A DNA stretch of 64,000 nt from Chitinophaga niastensis (GTDB taxonomy: Bacteria > Bacteroidota > Bacteroidia > Chitinophagales > Chitinophagaceae): assembly GCF_003014755.1 (NCBI RefSeq), contig NZ_PYAW01000005.1, positions 1-64,000 of the forward strand, written 5' to 3'. The notes below the pieces were generated by a model. That model was not told the DNA's origin and made no database searches. It was given only the letters and a program-made list of their open reading frames with translations. Made by a program: the position numbers and the translations under genes. Shown piece by piece: positions 34,164-43,005 of the stretch (positions within the stretch are counted from its first letter, which is position 1; each line of letters begins with the position of its first letter).

Positions 34164-35024
34164 ATGAATAATAATATTGCAACACATTCATTAAGGGATA
34201 TAACCGACGAGGAAATTAGCATAGTAAAATTTATTGAAGCAGAGAATAGTGTCGCATCCTATAAAAAATCAGCACACCGCAGAGATGATCATTACCTGTT
34301 TATATTTCAAAGGAGCGGGCGCAGTAACGTTGTAGTTGATTTTAACGAAATCGAATTAACAGGGAGTGTAATCTTATGTGTATTGCCCGGTCAGATTCAT
34401 TATGGAGTGTCTGTTGATAAAAATACGGAAGCATGGTTGATCACTTTGGATAGCGCTTATATAAATGATGATTACAAAGTGATTTTTGATAATTATTATT
34501 TTCAACCCAAACCACAAACCCTTTCAGGCATAGCAAACATTTCGCTCAATACATGCATTGAATTAATTGCATCAATAAAAGAAAATAACGGGCAACTTAA
34601 TTTCCTTCCTCAGGCTGAACATTCTTTAATTAGCGCCTGTGTTGGCATGTTTGCATCTGCTTATCATCAATCTGAAAATAGCAATTCAATTTTACCACGC
34701 ACACGTATTTTAACACAACAATTTAAGCAACTACTATTGCAGCAATTTAAAACGTGCAAAAGCACAGCAGACTTTGCCGCAACTTTAAACATTACACCGG
34801 CTTATCTGAATGAAGCTGTAAAACTGTCTACAGGTTTTACGGTCGGCTTTTGGATACAACAAACCATAATCATGGAAGCTAAAAGGCTGCTTTACGCAAC
34901 GGATACTTCTATCAAGGAAATCGCCTACCTGTTGGGGTTCAACGATCACGCTTATTTCAATCGTTATTTTTCTAATGCTGAAGGTCAGCCACCCTTACAA
35001 TTTCGAATGAAATACCGCAAATAA
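34164..35024 (+). CDS. AraC-family transcriptional regulator
   Basis: A 286-residue regulator: N-terminal AraC-binding cupin (DDHYLFIFQRSGRSNVVVDF, ILCVLPGQIHYGVSV) and C-terminal HTH_18 (TADFAATLNITPAYLNEAVK, then AKRLLYATDTSIKEIAYLLG and FNDHAYFNRYFSNAEGQPPL). It is 70 bp before the SDR gene on the same strand and is the natural candidate regulator of it. It is only distantly similar to the preceding AraC protein, so the pair does not come from a recent duplication. Confidence 0.88.
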   Translation: MNNNIATHSLRDITDEEISIVKFIEAENSVASYKKSAHRRDDHYLFIFQRSGRSNVVVDFNEIELTGSVILCVLPGQIHYGVSVDKNTEAWLITLDSAYINDDYKVIFDNYYFQPKPQTLSGIANISLNTCIELIASIKENNGQLNFLPQAEHSLISACVGMFASAYHQSENSNSILPRTRILTQQFKQLLLQQFKTCKSTADFAATLNITPAYLNEAVKLSTGFTVGFWIQQTIIMEAKRLLYATDTSIKEIAYLLGFNDHAYFNRYFSNAEGQPPLQFRMKYRK

Positions 35025-35072
35025 TCCAATAGCTTCCTCCTTTTATCCATTTCCTGCCACAAGCCCTATCTC

Positions 35073-35080
35073 TAATTTTG
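35073..35080 (+). promoter_or_regulatory. Candidate -7 element of the SDR gene
   Basis: taattttg matches TAnnTTTG exactly, 14 bp before the SDR start codon, which would give a very short leader. The upstream box is weak. Confidence 0.4.
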
Positions 35081-35094
35081 CATAAAAATAAGGA

Positions 35095-35961
35095 ATGGGA
35101 AATAGCATTGTTTTTATTATTGGTACATTATCAGCTGTATGGCTTTTGTATAGGTTAATCCGATTCATTCATCCTTATATCCGTCGTTCAAATCTTAAAA
35201 AATATCTGGTAAATGATGCTTACGCCATAGTAACAGGTGCTACTGATGGTATTGGAAAAGCCATTGCCATAGCGCTCGCCCACAATGGTTTTAATATCAT
35301 TTTACACGGAAGGAACCGAAATAAATTACAGGCTGTAGAATCAGAAATCAAAGCAAACCACCCGGAGTGTAAAGTCATTTGTTTGCTGCATGATGGAAGT
35401 AAAAGTAGTTGGATGGACATTAAGGCAATTGCACATTTACCTATAAAGGTGCTGGTAAATAATGTTGGCGTCGGCCCGATCAATGCACTTGAAAATTTTT
35501 CAGGCAAAGAAATTGATGAAACAATTACACTCAATACAGCGTTCCCTTCACAACTGACGAGTAGCTTATTGCCACATTTTAGCAAACCATCATTAATACT
35601 AAATGTTTCATCCTATGCCGGCCTTTTTCCACCACCCTATTTAGCAATTTATGCAGGCACAAAAGCATACAACAATGCTTTTTCTATTTCGCTTGCCCGG
35701 GAACTGGAAAATATAGAAGTAATTTCTTTGATAACCGGAAGTGTAAACACAGGGACTAATACTAAACCGGTTACATTTATGCGGCCGGACGCAACAACCT
35801 ACGCAAAACATGTTTTAGCGATTGTTGGTTGCGGCAGAAAAAGTATTATGCCTTACCTCCCGCATGCCATCCAGACCTTTTTAATATCGTTACTACCGGA
35901 AAAACTGATCGATAATGCGACCAAAAAAGCCATGCAGAAAGAAATAGACTATCATAGATGA
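35095..35961 (+). CDS. Membrane-associated short-chain dehydrogenase (HSD17B12-like)
   Basis: A 288-residue SDR with an N-terminal membrane segment (SIVFIIGTLSAVWLLYRLI). The cofactor motif is TGATDGIGK, followed by VNNVG, the catalytic Ser in ILNVSSYAG and the catalytic YAGTK. The anchored N terminus and the VNNVGVG block resemble the 3-ketoacyl-CoA reductase/17-beta-hydroxysteroid dehydrogenase 12 type of SDR, which acts on lipids. The substrate remains open. It follows an AraC regulator gene, and a fragment of a haloperoxidase-type hydrolase follows it. Confidence 0.85.
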   Translation: MGNSIVFIIGTLSAVWLLYRLIRFIHPYIRRSNLKKYLVNDAYAIVTGATDGIGKAIAIALAHNGFNIILHGRNRNKLQAVESEIKANHPECKVICLLHDGSKSSWMDIKAIAHLPIKVLVNNVGVGPINALENFSGKEIDETITLNTAFPSQLTSSLLPHFSKPSLILNVSSYAGLFPPPYLAIYAGTKAYNNAFSISLARELENIEVISLITGSVNTGTNTKPVTFMRPDATTYAKHVLAIVGCGRKSIMPYLPHAIQTFLISLLPEKLIDNATKKAMQKEIDYHR

Positions 35962-36129
35962 TACTCGTTTGAAACCGGCGCCGCAACTCCATACCATTCA
36001 AACATTAATACAGCTGGTTAACATTAAAATTCGTGAGCAATTAATAATATCTGAATCGAATGCATGTCAGCTTTATTTATTATATTTAGTTAGACCAACC
36101 GACACTGGTGCTGTGATCAACATTATACA

Positions 36130-36362
36130 ATACTTGCCAATCGCAAACAGATTTTACAGAAGACCTTAAAAGTGTGGATGTTCCTGTACTTGTTCTACAT
36201 GGCGAAGATGACCAGATTGTGCCATTTCCAATTACTGGGGCAAAGGCTGTAAAGCTTTTGAAAAATGGAAAACTTATTTCATACCCAGGTTTTCCTCACG
36301 GAATGCCAACTACAGAAGCTGCGACAATAAATGCCGACCTTTTGGCTTTTATTAAATCTTAA
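36130..36362 (+). pseudogene. C-terminal fragment of a chloroperoxidase-like alpha/beta hydrolase
   Basis: An open frame reads QTDFTEDLKSVDVPVLVLHG then EDDQIVPF, KLLKNGKLISYPGFPHGMPT and INADLLAFIKS to a stop at 36362. This is the last third of non-haem chloroperoxidase-type hydrolases: the acidic residue in HGEDDQIVP and the catalytic His in PGFPHG. The N-terminal two thirds, including the nucleophile, are absent; upstream DNA to 35962 has no matching sequence. A GTG at 36174 could start a 62-residue peptide, but the piece is almost certainly a deletion remnant. Confidence 0.75.
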
Positions 36363-36463
36363 TGAGTAAAAAATATGACGGAATTACGTCTAATATTTGT
36401 GACAAAACCGGCTGTCCAGGAAATTTTTTAACTTCACCCATATAGATATATAAATTCCTATTT

Positions 36464-37987
36464 ATGCACAGCTTCCATTACAAAAGGATTACTTTGTTGC
36501 TACTGTTGCTGTTTAAAACAGTGCTGATTTTTTCTCAAATAACAAAGGTCTCTAAATCTAAGATTCCGGATGAAACATTTTCTTTCTCTGCACCGGAAGA
36601 CGAGGGATTTTCCTCAAAAGGCTTAAGTGATATATTTACTTATGTGAAAGAAAAAAAAGTAAATATTCACAGCCTTTTAATCGTACGGAATAAGAAGATC
36701 GTACTTGATGCCTGTTTTTATCCCTTTCGCTCAAATCTACGGCATGATATAGCATCGTGTACCAAATCAATAACATCCATACTTATTGGCATAGCCATAG
36801 ATAAAGGCTATATAAAGAGTGAAGATCAATTGGTTTCATCATTTTTCCCAGAGATCAAACTAACAGGTAAGGGGTTTGAAATATTATCAATCAAAGACCT
36901 GCTCACCATGACGTCGGGTTTTGATTGCGGCTTTTCAAATGAAGATAGTCTCTTCAATGAATTATTTCCATCAAACAATTGGCCCAAATTTATTTTCGAT
37001 ATTCCTTTTGTAGCTAATCCCGCCCAGCAATTCTCTTATTGCAGTTGCAATTATTACTTGCTGGCTGAAATTATTTACCGGGCAACTGGATTATCCCCTG
37101 AAGATTTTGCTAAAAAATACCTCTTTAATGATTTAGGGATAAAGTCCTTTTATTGGTCGAAAAATAATCAGGGTATTAATTACGGTTGGGGAGACCTTGC
37201 CCTAAAACCACATGATCTTGCTAAAATTGGCCAGCTATTGTTAGACGGTGGCAAATGGAATAATAAATCCATTATTTCCGCAGACTGGGTAAAAAAAGCC
37301 AAATCGATGAACACGGTATTTTCAAACGGAAATGGCTACGGCTATGGTTTTTGGATCGACAAGGATCATGCCTGCAATGCGGAAGGCAGGGGCACACAAA
37401 GGTTACATATCGATTCCATACACAATGCAATTGTCGTAATTACGGCAGGAGGGCTTGATGAGGATGAGAAGGAACGGATTGGTGATATTATTGGTAATTC
37501 GCTCCACTCTGATAAAAAATTGAAAAGTGATCGGGTGGCCTTTAATAGCTTGAAAAAAATGGAACTTCAAGCGGCAAAAGCGGTTATCGATTCGCCCGGG
37601 TACATTTCCATTGCTAGTGAAAAAGGGAAGTTATTTAATAAAGCAATCATTTTCCCAAAGAACAGTTTGGCCATTAAAAGCGCCGAAATTATATGGAAAA
37701 AAGGGAATCTATCCCTTATGTTAAAGCAAACCGGGGAACAAACCATCATCTATCCTTTAGGAATTGGTACTGCTTATAAATTTTATCAAGATGCCGGTTC
37801 AGGCCATCTGTATGCGTTAAGAGGATATTGGAAAGCCACCAATGAATTTGAAATCGAGTTTAATATGCTATCAAAGATTAATAAATACCTGGTTGATTTT
37901 AAAATTGGCGATAATGGAAACGAGGTTTTGATTAAGGAAGGGACCCATAAAATCAATGAAGTTTTTCCGGTGTCAATAATGGATTAA
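36464..37987 (+). CDS. Secreted beta-lactamase-fold serine hydrolase
   Basis: A 507-residue protein with a signal peptide (MHSFHYKRITLLLLLLFKTV, cleaved near FSQ). The beta-lactamase/class C fold is visible: Ser-x-x-Lys in IASCTKSITSILIG, a Tyr motif in FSYCSCNYYLLAEII (the usual YSN appears as YCSCN), and YGYGFWIDKDHACNAEGRG toward the end of the domain, where a His/Lys-Gly motif is expected. About 120 extra residues form a beta-rich C-terminal domain. Such proteins are esterases or peptidases more often than true beta-lactamases. The gene stands alone with a terminator after it. Confidence 0.8.
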   Translation: MHSFHYKRITLLLLLLFKTVLIFSQITKVSKSKIPDETFSFSAPEDEGFSSKGLSDIFTYVKEKKVNIHSLLIVRNKKIVLDACFYPFRSNLRHDIASCTKSITSILIGIAIDKGYIKSEDQLVSSFFPEIKLTGKGFEILSIKDLLTMTSGFDCGFSNEDSLFNELFPSNNWPKFIFDIPFVANPAQQFSYCSCNYYLLAEIIYRATGLSPEDFAKKYLFNDLGIKSFYWSKNNQGINYGWGDLALKPHDLAKIGQLLLDGGKWNNKSIISADWVKKAKSMNTVFSNGNGYGYGFWIDKDHACNAEGRGTQRLHIDSIHNAIVVITAGGLDEDEKERIGDIIGNSLHSDKKLKSDRVAFNSLKKMELQAAKAVIDSPGYISIASEKGKLFNKAIIFPKNSLAIKSAEIIWKKGNLSLMLKQTGEQTIIYPLGIGTAYKFYQDAGSGHLYALRGYWKATNEFEIEFNMLSKINKYLVDFKIGDNGNEVLIKEGTHKINEVFPVSIMD

Positions 37988-38068
37988 AAAGAGAACAAAG
38001 TGTGTATATTTCCACTTCCCGGATATAAGCATTTCGTCAGCTATCATGAAATGCCTGGCGCTGATTTC

Positions 38069-38095
38069 AAAGCCCGCACATGGAGTGTGGGCTTT
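38069..38095 (+). terminator. Terminator of the serine hydrolase gene
   Basis: Stem aaagcccgcac / gtgtgggcttt (one mismatch) with loop atgga, followed by gttgttt, about 80 bp after the stop codon. Confidence 0.7.
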
Positions 38096-38285
38096 GTTGT
38101 TTGTGTGCCGGCGGTTGATTTCTTGATGCACCTATTTTAATAGCTAATTTACCATCGTCTACTTTGTCTTTTTTAGGATTGGTAATTGGTAATAAGATGA
38201 ACATTCTAAAAAACTCAGTATCTCACATAGGGATTATGGATATGATTGATTTCAAGTTTGCTGAAAGCCTTTTGGATAGTGGCTA

Positions 38286-39827
38286 TCAAGCAAACCAAAG
38301 AGCAACCGCTTGTCTGATTGATTGTTCATTAGGTTCGCTGTCAGAAGCCCAGGCGATAAACCCATCAGGGCGTATCAGTACAGCGCTCAAGCCTAATTGT
38401 TCTTTCGCCCGGCCCGAAACATACTTCATTTGATCGCCATATTCACTCGCTAAAGTTTTAAGTGAAGCATTCATATCGAAGTCCAGCAGTATTCCTTGGC
38501 CATCGTGCATTAACTCGCCAATTCTTGCACCGTCTTCGAACTCAAAGTTGGGAACACTGTGGCCTACTAAAGGGTGGTCGCCACCGGGATTGTAGTGTGT
38601 GAAAACGCCCCACACCCTTCCTGCAATATAGGTGGCACCATCGTGCGTATTCATAAGGTCGCGGACAATTGCATTCAACGCGCGGGCATGTGGGTCTGGT
38701 CTCATGATTGCAACCTGGGCGCGTGACCAATCCAGGACCTGTACACCAATTGGGTGTCGTTCAGTATGATAACTGTCCAACAAACCTTCCGGCGCTTTCT
38801 TTTGGATGGTTGCGGCGAGCTTCCAGCCCAGGTTCATGGCATCGCCCAGCCCAAGGTTAAGTCCCTGGCCTCCCAGAGGCGAGTGAATGTGCGCGGCATC
38901 GCCGGCTAAAAGTACCCGTCCGTTGCGGTAGGTGGTGGCCTGCCGTGCGCGGTCAGTCCAGGTGGTTGCGAAATGCAGGGCGCCGATAGTCACGTCGGTG
39001 TTCGAGATGCGGCGTAACACCTCCTGAACGTGTTCAAGCGTGATTGGCTTTCCTGAATGATGAAATGCCCCGCTATCAAAATCCTGGATCGCCAGGTAGC
39101 CTGGCTGCGATTGGAGGTACATGCCTCTTGATGTCACGTTTCTGCCCGGGCTGAGCTTCTCCGGGTTGGTGATGTCCACTTTAGCGGAGTAGCCGGTAAA
39201 TTCCGGCTCCGTACCGGCGAATTCAAAACCACCTGCCTTGCGAACAATACTACGGCTTCCATCGCAACCCACGAGCCATTTACTTTGATAAGATTGGCCA
39301 CCTGCCTGAACAGTTACCCCGTCCCCGGTTTGATGAAAGTCAGTAATCGCAAGCCCGCGCTTGATGGCTACGCCCAGGGATGCTGTGCGGCAGGCCAGCA
39401 CAGTTTCAAGCTCCTTCATTTCGGAAATTAAACTGGTATCGGTCGAACTTGGCAGGCGATACCTCCACTGGGAAGTGTCAATATCGCCGTCATGGAATGG
39501 AATGCCGGCGAAGTGTCCTGCCTGACGGCGTGGTCCTTGTACAGCGTTTGAGTGTGGATTTTTAAGATGTTTATATATCTCAAGTTCATTTAGCAACCCA
39601 CGGCGGTAAAGTGCTTCAATAGTAGGCGCCGAGAGTCCTCGTATCCCGAAAGGAATTTGCTTCAATGGCGTGTGCGGATTTTCCGCCTTTTCCAGCATCA
39701 GAACTGAACATTTGGCTAAGGCCAGTTCACAGGCGAGGAATAGACCTACAGGCCCTGCGCCGGAAATGATTACATCGTGTATAGAATGATTTTGTGCAGA
39801 TTTCTTGCTTTCAAGTGTAGCTTTCAT
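38286..39827 (-). CDS. FAD-dependent aromatic-ring monooxygenase (class A)
   Basis: A 513-residue flavoprotein monooxygenase of the PHBH type. The FAD motif GxGxxG is in VIISGAGPVGLFLACELA, the mid-chain motif in WLVGCDGSRSIVRKA (DG), and the third motif in VLLAGDAAHIHSPLGGQGLN, followed by a thioredoxin-like C-terminal domain (ILLDFDMNASLKTLA). Relatives hydroxylate phenols or inactivate antibiotics such as rifampicin. I start at 39827 (MKATLESKK); the frame to 39890 extends into the gap after the AraC gene. It lies 72 bp downstream of an AraC regulator gene on the same strand and is probably controlled by it. Base composition appears GC-richer than its neighbours, consistent with transfer. 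Confidence 0.87.
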   Translation of the reverse strand: MKATLESKKSAQNHSIHDVIISGAGPVGLFLACELALAKCSVLMLEKAENPHTPLKQIPFGIRGLSAPTIEALYRRGLLNELEIYKHLKNPHSNAVQGPRRQAGHFAGIPFHDGDIDTSQWRYRLPSSTDTSLISEMKELETVLACRTASLGVAIKRGLAITDFHQTGDGVTVQAGGQSYQSKWLVGCDGSRSIVRKAGGFEFAGTEPEFTGYSAKVDITNPEKLSPGRNVTSRGMYLQSQPGYLAIQDFDSGAFHHSGKPITLEHVQEVLRRISNTDVTIGALHFATTWTDRARQATTYRNGRVLLAGDAAHIHSPLGGQGLNLGLGDAMNLGWKLAATIQKKAPEGLLDSYHTERHPIGVQVLDWSRAQVAIMRPDPHARALNAIVRDLMNTHDGATYIAGRVWGVFTHYNPGGDHPLVGHSVPNFEFEDGARIGELMHDGQGILLDFDMNASLKTLASEYGDQMKYVSGRAKEQLGLSAVLIRPDGFIAWASDSEPNEQSIRQAVALWFA

Positions 39828-39899
39828 ATAGCATGATTGAAGCACAAAATTCTGAAATGCTTTTGCATTAGGCTTGTATAAACGCGACAAAATCGTTGC

Positions 39900-40688
39900 T
39901 TACAGCCTGTTTCTCTCTCTCTTTATTTTTCGCGCGAATGCCGCTGGCGTAGTACCGCTGTAGCGCTTGAATTCCTTGCTTAGGTGGGATTGATCCGTAT
40001 AGCCCAGCTCATGAGCCAAGCCGGCAATGTTGGAATTTGGATAAAGCCATAATTGGTTTCGCACCTGCTCAAAGCGCATCAGACCGGACACGTCTTTAAC
40101 AGTATAGCCAGAAGATTGCTTGAACTTCCTTTCCAATGTACGAACCGTTGCATGAGCCGCCGCCGCTACCTGGCTTACCGGCATGGAGCCGTTTGCTGCA
40201 CTCATAGCAACTCCCGCTTTGAATAGCATATTGTCAATAGCAATCCGCGACCGGGCATTCAGGAAATACTGTTTTACCTGAGCCAGCGCTTCATCTATCC
40301 TACCAGCATGAACCCACTTATTTAACGCGTATTGAAGCTGGGCGATAGGATGCTCAAATATGCGCACTCCGTCTTTACCGGTCGGCAGTTCGAGCAAATC
40401 GAACACGGTCCAGGGATAGCATCTGATACCAATGATTTCTAAACAGTTTTTCGTGTGAAAAATAACAGGCTGATTGAGCAGCTCCATCATAAACGGTGAT
40501 GGCAATGGCTGCAAGCCTCCATTGTAAGAAATGCTACAGGCACCTCCGAAATGAAAAATAATTTCAGCGTAGCCATCAGGTAGTACCTCAAAACTCGATT
40601 GTAGTTCTCCGACATCTCTTCTGTTGTACCAAAAGCATTTTATGGTATCCCGTAGCTCTTCAGGAGGTTCAAATTCTTGATGCTGCAT
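39900..40688 (-). CDS. AraC-family regulator with DUF6597-like N-terminal domain
   Basis: A 262-residue regulator. The N-terminal 110 residues (PPEELRDTIKCFWYNRRDVG, EVLPDGYAEIIFHFGG) match the small domain that precedes the helix-turn-helix in this AraC subgroup. The DNA-binding part reads VSQVAAAAHATVRTLERKFK followed by NIAGLAHELGYTDQSHLSKE and FKRYSGTTPAAF. It precedes the FAD monooxygenase gene on the same strand and is its likely regulator. Confidence 0.87.
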   Translation of the reverse strand: MQHQEFEPPEELRDTIKCFWYNRRDVGELQSSFEVLPDGYAEIIFHFGGACSISYNGGLQPLPSPFMMELLNQPVIFHTKNCLEIIGIRCYPWTVFDLLELPTGKDGVRIFEHPIAQLQYALNKWVHAGRIDEALAQVKQYFLNARSRIAIDNMLFKAGVAMSAANGSMPVSQVAAAAHATVRTLERKFKQSSGYTVKDVSGLMRFEQVRNQLWLYPNSNIAGLAHELGYTDQSHLSKEFKRYSGTTPAAFARKIKRERNRL

Positions 40689-40722
40689 TTTGAAAGATAT
40701 GATATGGTTGATAGCGCAGTTT

Positions 40723-40730
40723 CAAAAGTA
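40723..40730 (-). promoter_or_regulatory. Candidate -7 element of the AraC-monooxygenase operon
   Basis: caaaagta on the plus strand reads TACTTTTG on the minus strand, an exact TAnnTTTG match 35 bp before the AraC start codon. No TTG box is found at the ideal distance. Confidence 0.38.
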
Positions 40731-40945
40731 ATGAATATCTCCAGAAAGTATGGTATTCAACCGCTATTTCATGAATTGTCCTTTGGAGCTGAGATGTGGT
40801 TAGATCAAAAGCTTGAGGTATAATCCTAGTAACTTAGAAATGGACCAACGAATGATAGATTACAACTTAAATGATGCTTGATTTATATTCTTATCATGAT
40901 CGGATTAACATATGATTAACTGTCTGTTATTGATTTATTCTTTTT

Positions 40946-40976
40946 TTTGCAAGGATTATCCCTTGAAAAAGGTTTG
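40946..40976 (+). promoter_or_regulatory. Promoter of the Wadjet-like operon
   Basis: tttg at 40946-40949, a 19-bp spacer, then aaggtttg at 40969-40976 (one base from TAnnTTTG). The first start codon is 24 bp downstream of the -7 box. This is a good fit to the Bacteroidota primary promoter. Confidence 0.55.
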
Positions 40977-40999
40977 TTATCCGATAAAGGCTCTATGCA

Positions 41000-42382
41000 A
41001 TGAGAAGCAAGGAAATATACGACAACTATGATTTGTTGCTCCCTCGAAAAGAACGTGGCGGATATCTTGTGATTGCGCTATATGAAAAGATTGAATCTAA
41101 AGAGCTGGATTATTGTTTTAGTCTGTCAGACATAGAAGAAGTACTGCATGAAATATATCTGGACCGTAAGCATGAATTTAAGTCGGAACCGCAATGGAGC
41201 AAAATCCGTGATGTATTATTTAATTATTATGTACGAAACGTACCTGGTGAACCATGGAAGTATTACCTGACAGATCATGCAAAAGGCATTGTAGAACTAA
41301 TGAGAGCCAAGTTGGAGAATCCCTATAAGGACCACCTGTTACAAAAGAGTTTTCAGGAAGCATTTACATTAAGACATGGAGAAATCAACTCAGGTGAAGA
41401 GTTGGAAAGGAAGTTTGGCCGCATTTTTATCATGGGACCAAAAGGAATTGTGCTTCAAAAAATTGAATCACTTGAGGATGAACTCAGAGATGCCTATGAA
41501 GATCTGAATCATATTTTGGATAATGATCAGGCCACAGCAACGAAATTGGTTCAGGAGTTTGCAAGAGTATTCAAAACATTTGGTGAAAAGGCAGAAGACA
41601 TAAATAGAGCCATTTTCAGCAAGGATAAGTTTTTGTCGGATTTAAAGTTTAAGAAAGATGATTTCTATTCCTTAATGGAAACTACATCTCCATACGATCA
41701 TGCACTTCTGGTCAATCGTAAATCCGATTGGGAAAAGGCTCAGCTTATTCTGACAGATATTGCCGATTTTTTCAAGGAGGTGGATGATAAATTAAGGATG
41801 ATTCGTCAACGCATTTATCATGCGAATGATAAGTTGAATGAATTGAAAGAGACCATTTCAGCCAGGGCTAGCTATAAAATTCAGCTAAGTAAATTACAAT
41901 CATTTTTGCTTCAGTTTAGTCAATACAGCAAGGAAGATGATGTGCTTTCCATTGATCTGCCCGTGAAATATTTTTATAGCCAGTATCGCCCATTGCCGGA
42001 TATTAAAATACATCAACTGATAAAGCGTCCTCCTGATACAATCATAGAAGTGAGTCCGAATCAAGCATATGAAGATGAGGAAAGAAAAAGGATCAGGCAG
42101 GAAGTGGAAAGGCAGGAAACAATTAATAAATGGACCCGGCATTTTGTGGATGAATTGGTTCTTGGTAAGCAGCTGAAAGCAGAGGATGTAATGAATCAGG
42201 TATTTCAGCAAGAGGCAGATTTGTCGGTTGCTTATGCTGTGATGAGTACACTGATTGGGAGTGTGTCAGAGAATCCGAACCTGTTAATTAACGTTGATTA
42301 CCATTTGACAGAGATAAAAAGTGATGAAAATATATACTTATGGCGAACTATCTTGCAGAGGAAAAATCATATGAATTCCTGA
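41000..42382 (+). CDS. jetA: Wadjet JetA / MksF-like kleisin subunit
   Basis: A 460-residue protein at the head of a four-gene SMC operon. The N terminus is a winged-helix-like region (LLPRKERGGYLVIALYEKIE, then SLSDIEEVLHEIYL). Long helical segments in the middle (SLEDELRDAYEDLNHILDND, KTFGEKAEDINRAIF, DFFKEVDDKLRMIRQRIY) fit a MukF/MksF-type kleisin, which binds the SMC neck and cap and recruits the KITE subunit. The C-terminal region VERQETINKWTRHFVDEL would contact the SMC head. No enzymatic motif is expected. Assignment depends on the operon context more than on sequence, because kleisins of this type diverge quickly. The next gene overlaps its end by 43 bp. Confidence 0.8.
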   Translation: MRSKEIYDNYDLLLPRKERGGYLVIALYEKIESKELDYCFSLSDIEEVLHEIYLDRKHEFKSEPQWSKIRDVLFNYYVRNVPGEPWKYYLTDHAKGIVELMRAKLENPYKDHLLQKSFQEAFTLRHGEINSGEELERKFGRIFIMGPKGIVLQKIESLEDELRDAYEDLNHILDNDQATATKLVQEFARVFKTFGEKAEDINRAIFSKDKFLSDLKFKKDDFYSLMETTSPYDHALLVNRKSDWEKAQLILTDIADFFKEVDDKLRMIRQRIYHANDKLNELKETISARASYKIQLSKLQSFLLQFSQYSKEDDVLSIDLPVKYFYSQYRPLPDIKIHQLIKRPPDTIIEVSPNQAYEDEERKRIRQEVERQETINKWTRHFVDELVLGKQLKAEDVMNQVFQQEADLSVAYAVMSTLIGSVSENPNLLINVDYHLTEIKSDENIYLWRTILQRKNHMNS

Positions 42383-43005
42383 GTTCGGGCAAAGTGGAGG
42401 CTTGTTTCCATGAACTATCAGATTTGCTCTTATCAGGTAAGCATATTGATGAAAAGTACTATGCGTTTTTTACATTGCTTAGAGATGAGGAAGCAGGTTT
42501 CAGGGATTTTTTCAAACATCTGTATAAGCTCGAATTTGTCCATGACGTTTTTGACGGCACTCCCTGTTATTATCTAAACCCTATTCCGGGTGTACGTAGC
42601 AATTTAGTGGATAAAAAGTCAGCAGGATTCCTGTCGTCGCGGGAGACTATTTATGGCTTGATGTTAATAGATATCTATTATCTGAGATATTTCGATAAAG
42701 TAAAAATTGTCGTTTGGGAGGATTTGATGCACAAAATATTGGAGAGTGAGCATCAGGAATCTTATCAGACTCTCCTATTCAGTTCAGTCAGAGATTCTTA
42801 TGATGAAAAAGAATGGAATATGGTGAAGAGTACCTTTGAACGAGTTTTTAAAAGGTTTGTAACATTAGGATGGTTGGAACAGGTAGAGGTTGAAGGAAAA
42901 GAATGGGCATATGAGTTGCGCCCGGCCTTATTCCGCCTCGCCAAGCTGTATGAGTTGGAGCTGAATGATTTTGATAAATTCTGTGAACTTTACAAACCGG
43001 TTTAA
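42340..43005 (+). CDS. jetB: Wadjet JetB / MksE-like KITE subunit
   Basis: A 221-residue protein made of two winged-helix-like halves: YAFFTLLRDEEAGFRDFFKH, then CYYLNPIPGVRSNLVDKKSA, SRETIYGLMLIDIYYLRYFD and, after an insertion, WNMVKSTFERVFKRFVTLGW. Strand-helix order, size and the motif of a hydrophobic strand followed by FLSSRETIYGLMLID match MksE/JetB (DUF4194-type) proteins. It pairs with JetA to bridge the SMC heads. Its start lies inside the end of jetA and its stop overlaps the jetC start (TAATG), so subunit translation is coupled. Confidence 0.82.
   Translation: MANYLAEEKSYEFLSSGKVEACFHELSDLLLSGKHIDEKYYAFFTLLRDEEAGFRDFFKHLYKLEFVHDVFDGTPCYYLNPIPGVRSNLVDKKSAGFLSSRETIYGLMLIDIYYLRYFDKVKIVVWEDLMHKILESEHQESYQTLLFSSVRDSYDEKEWNMVKSTFERVFKRFVTLGWLEQVEVEGKEWAYELRPALFRLAKLYELELNDFDKFCELYKPV

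Noticed and set aside
35969..36169. 66-codon frame after the SDR gene
   Set aside because: Out of frame with the haloperoxidase remnant and without natural composition.
38164..38433. 89-codon plus-strand frame over the end of the monooxygenase gene
   Set aside because: It is the antisense shadow of a well-supported flavoprotein.
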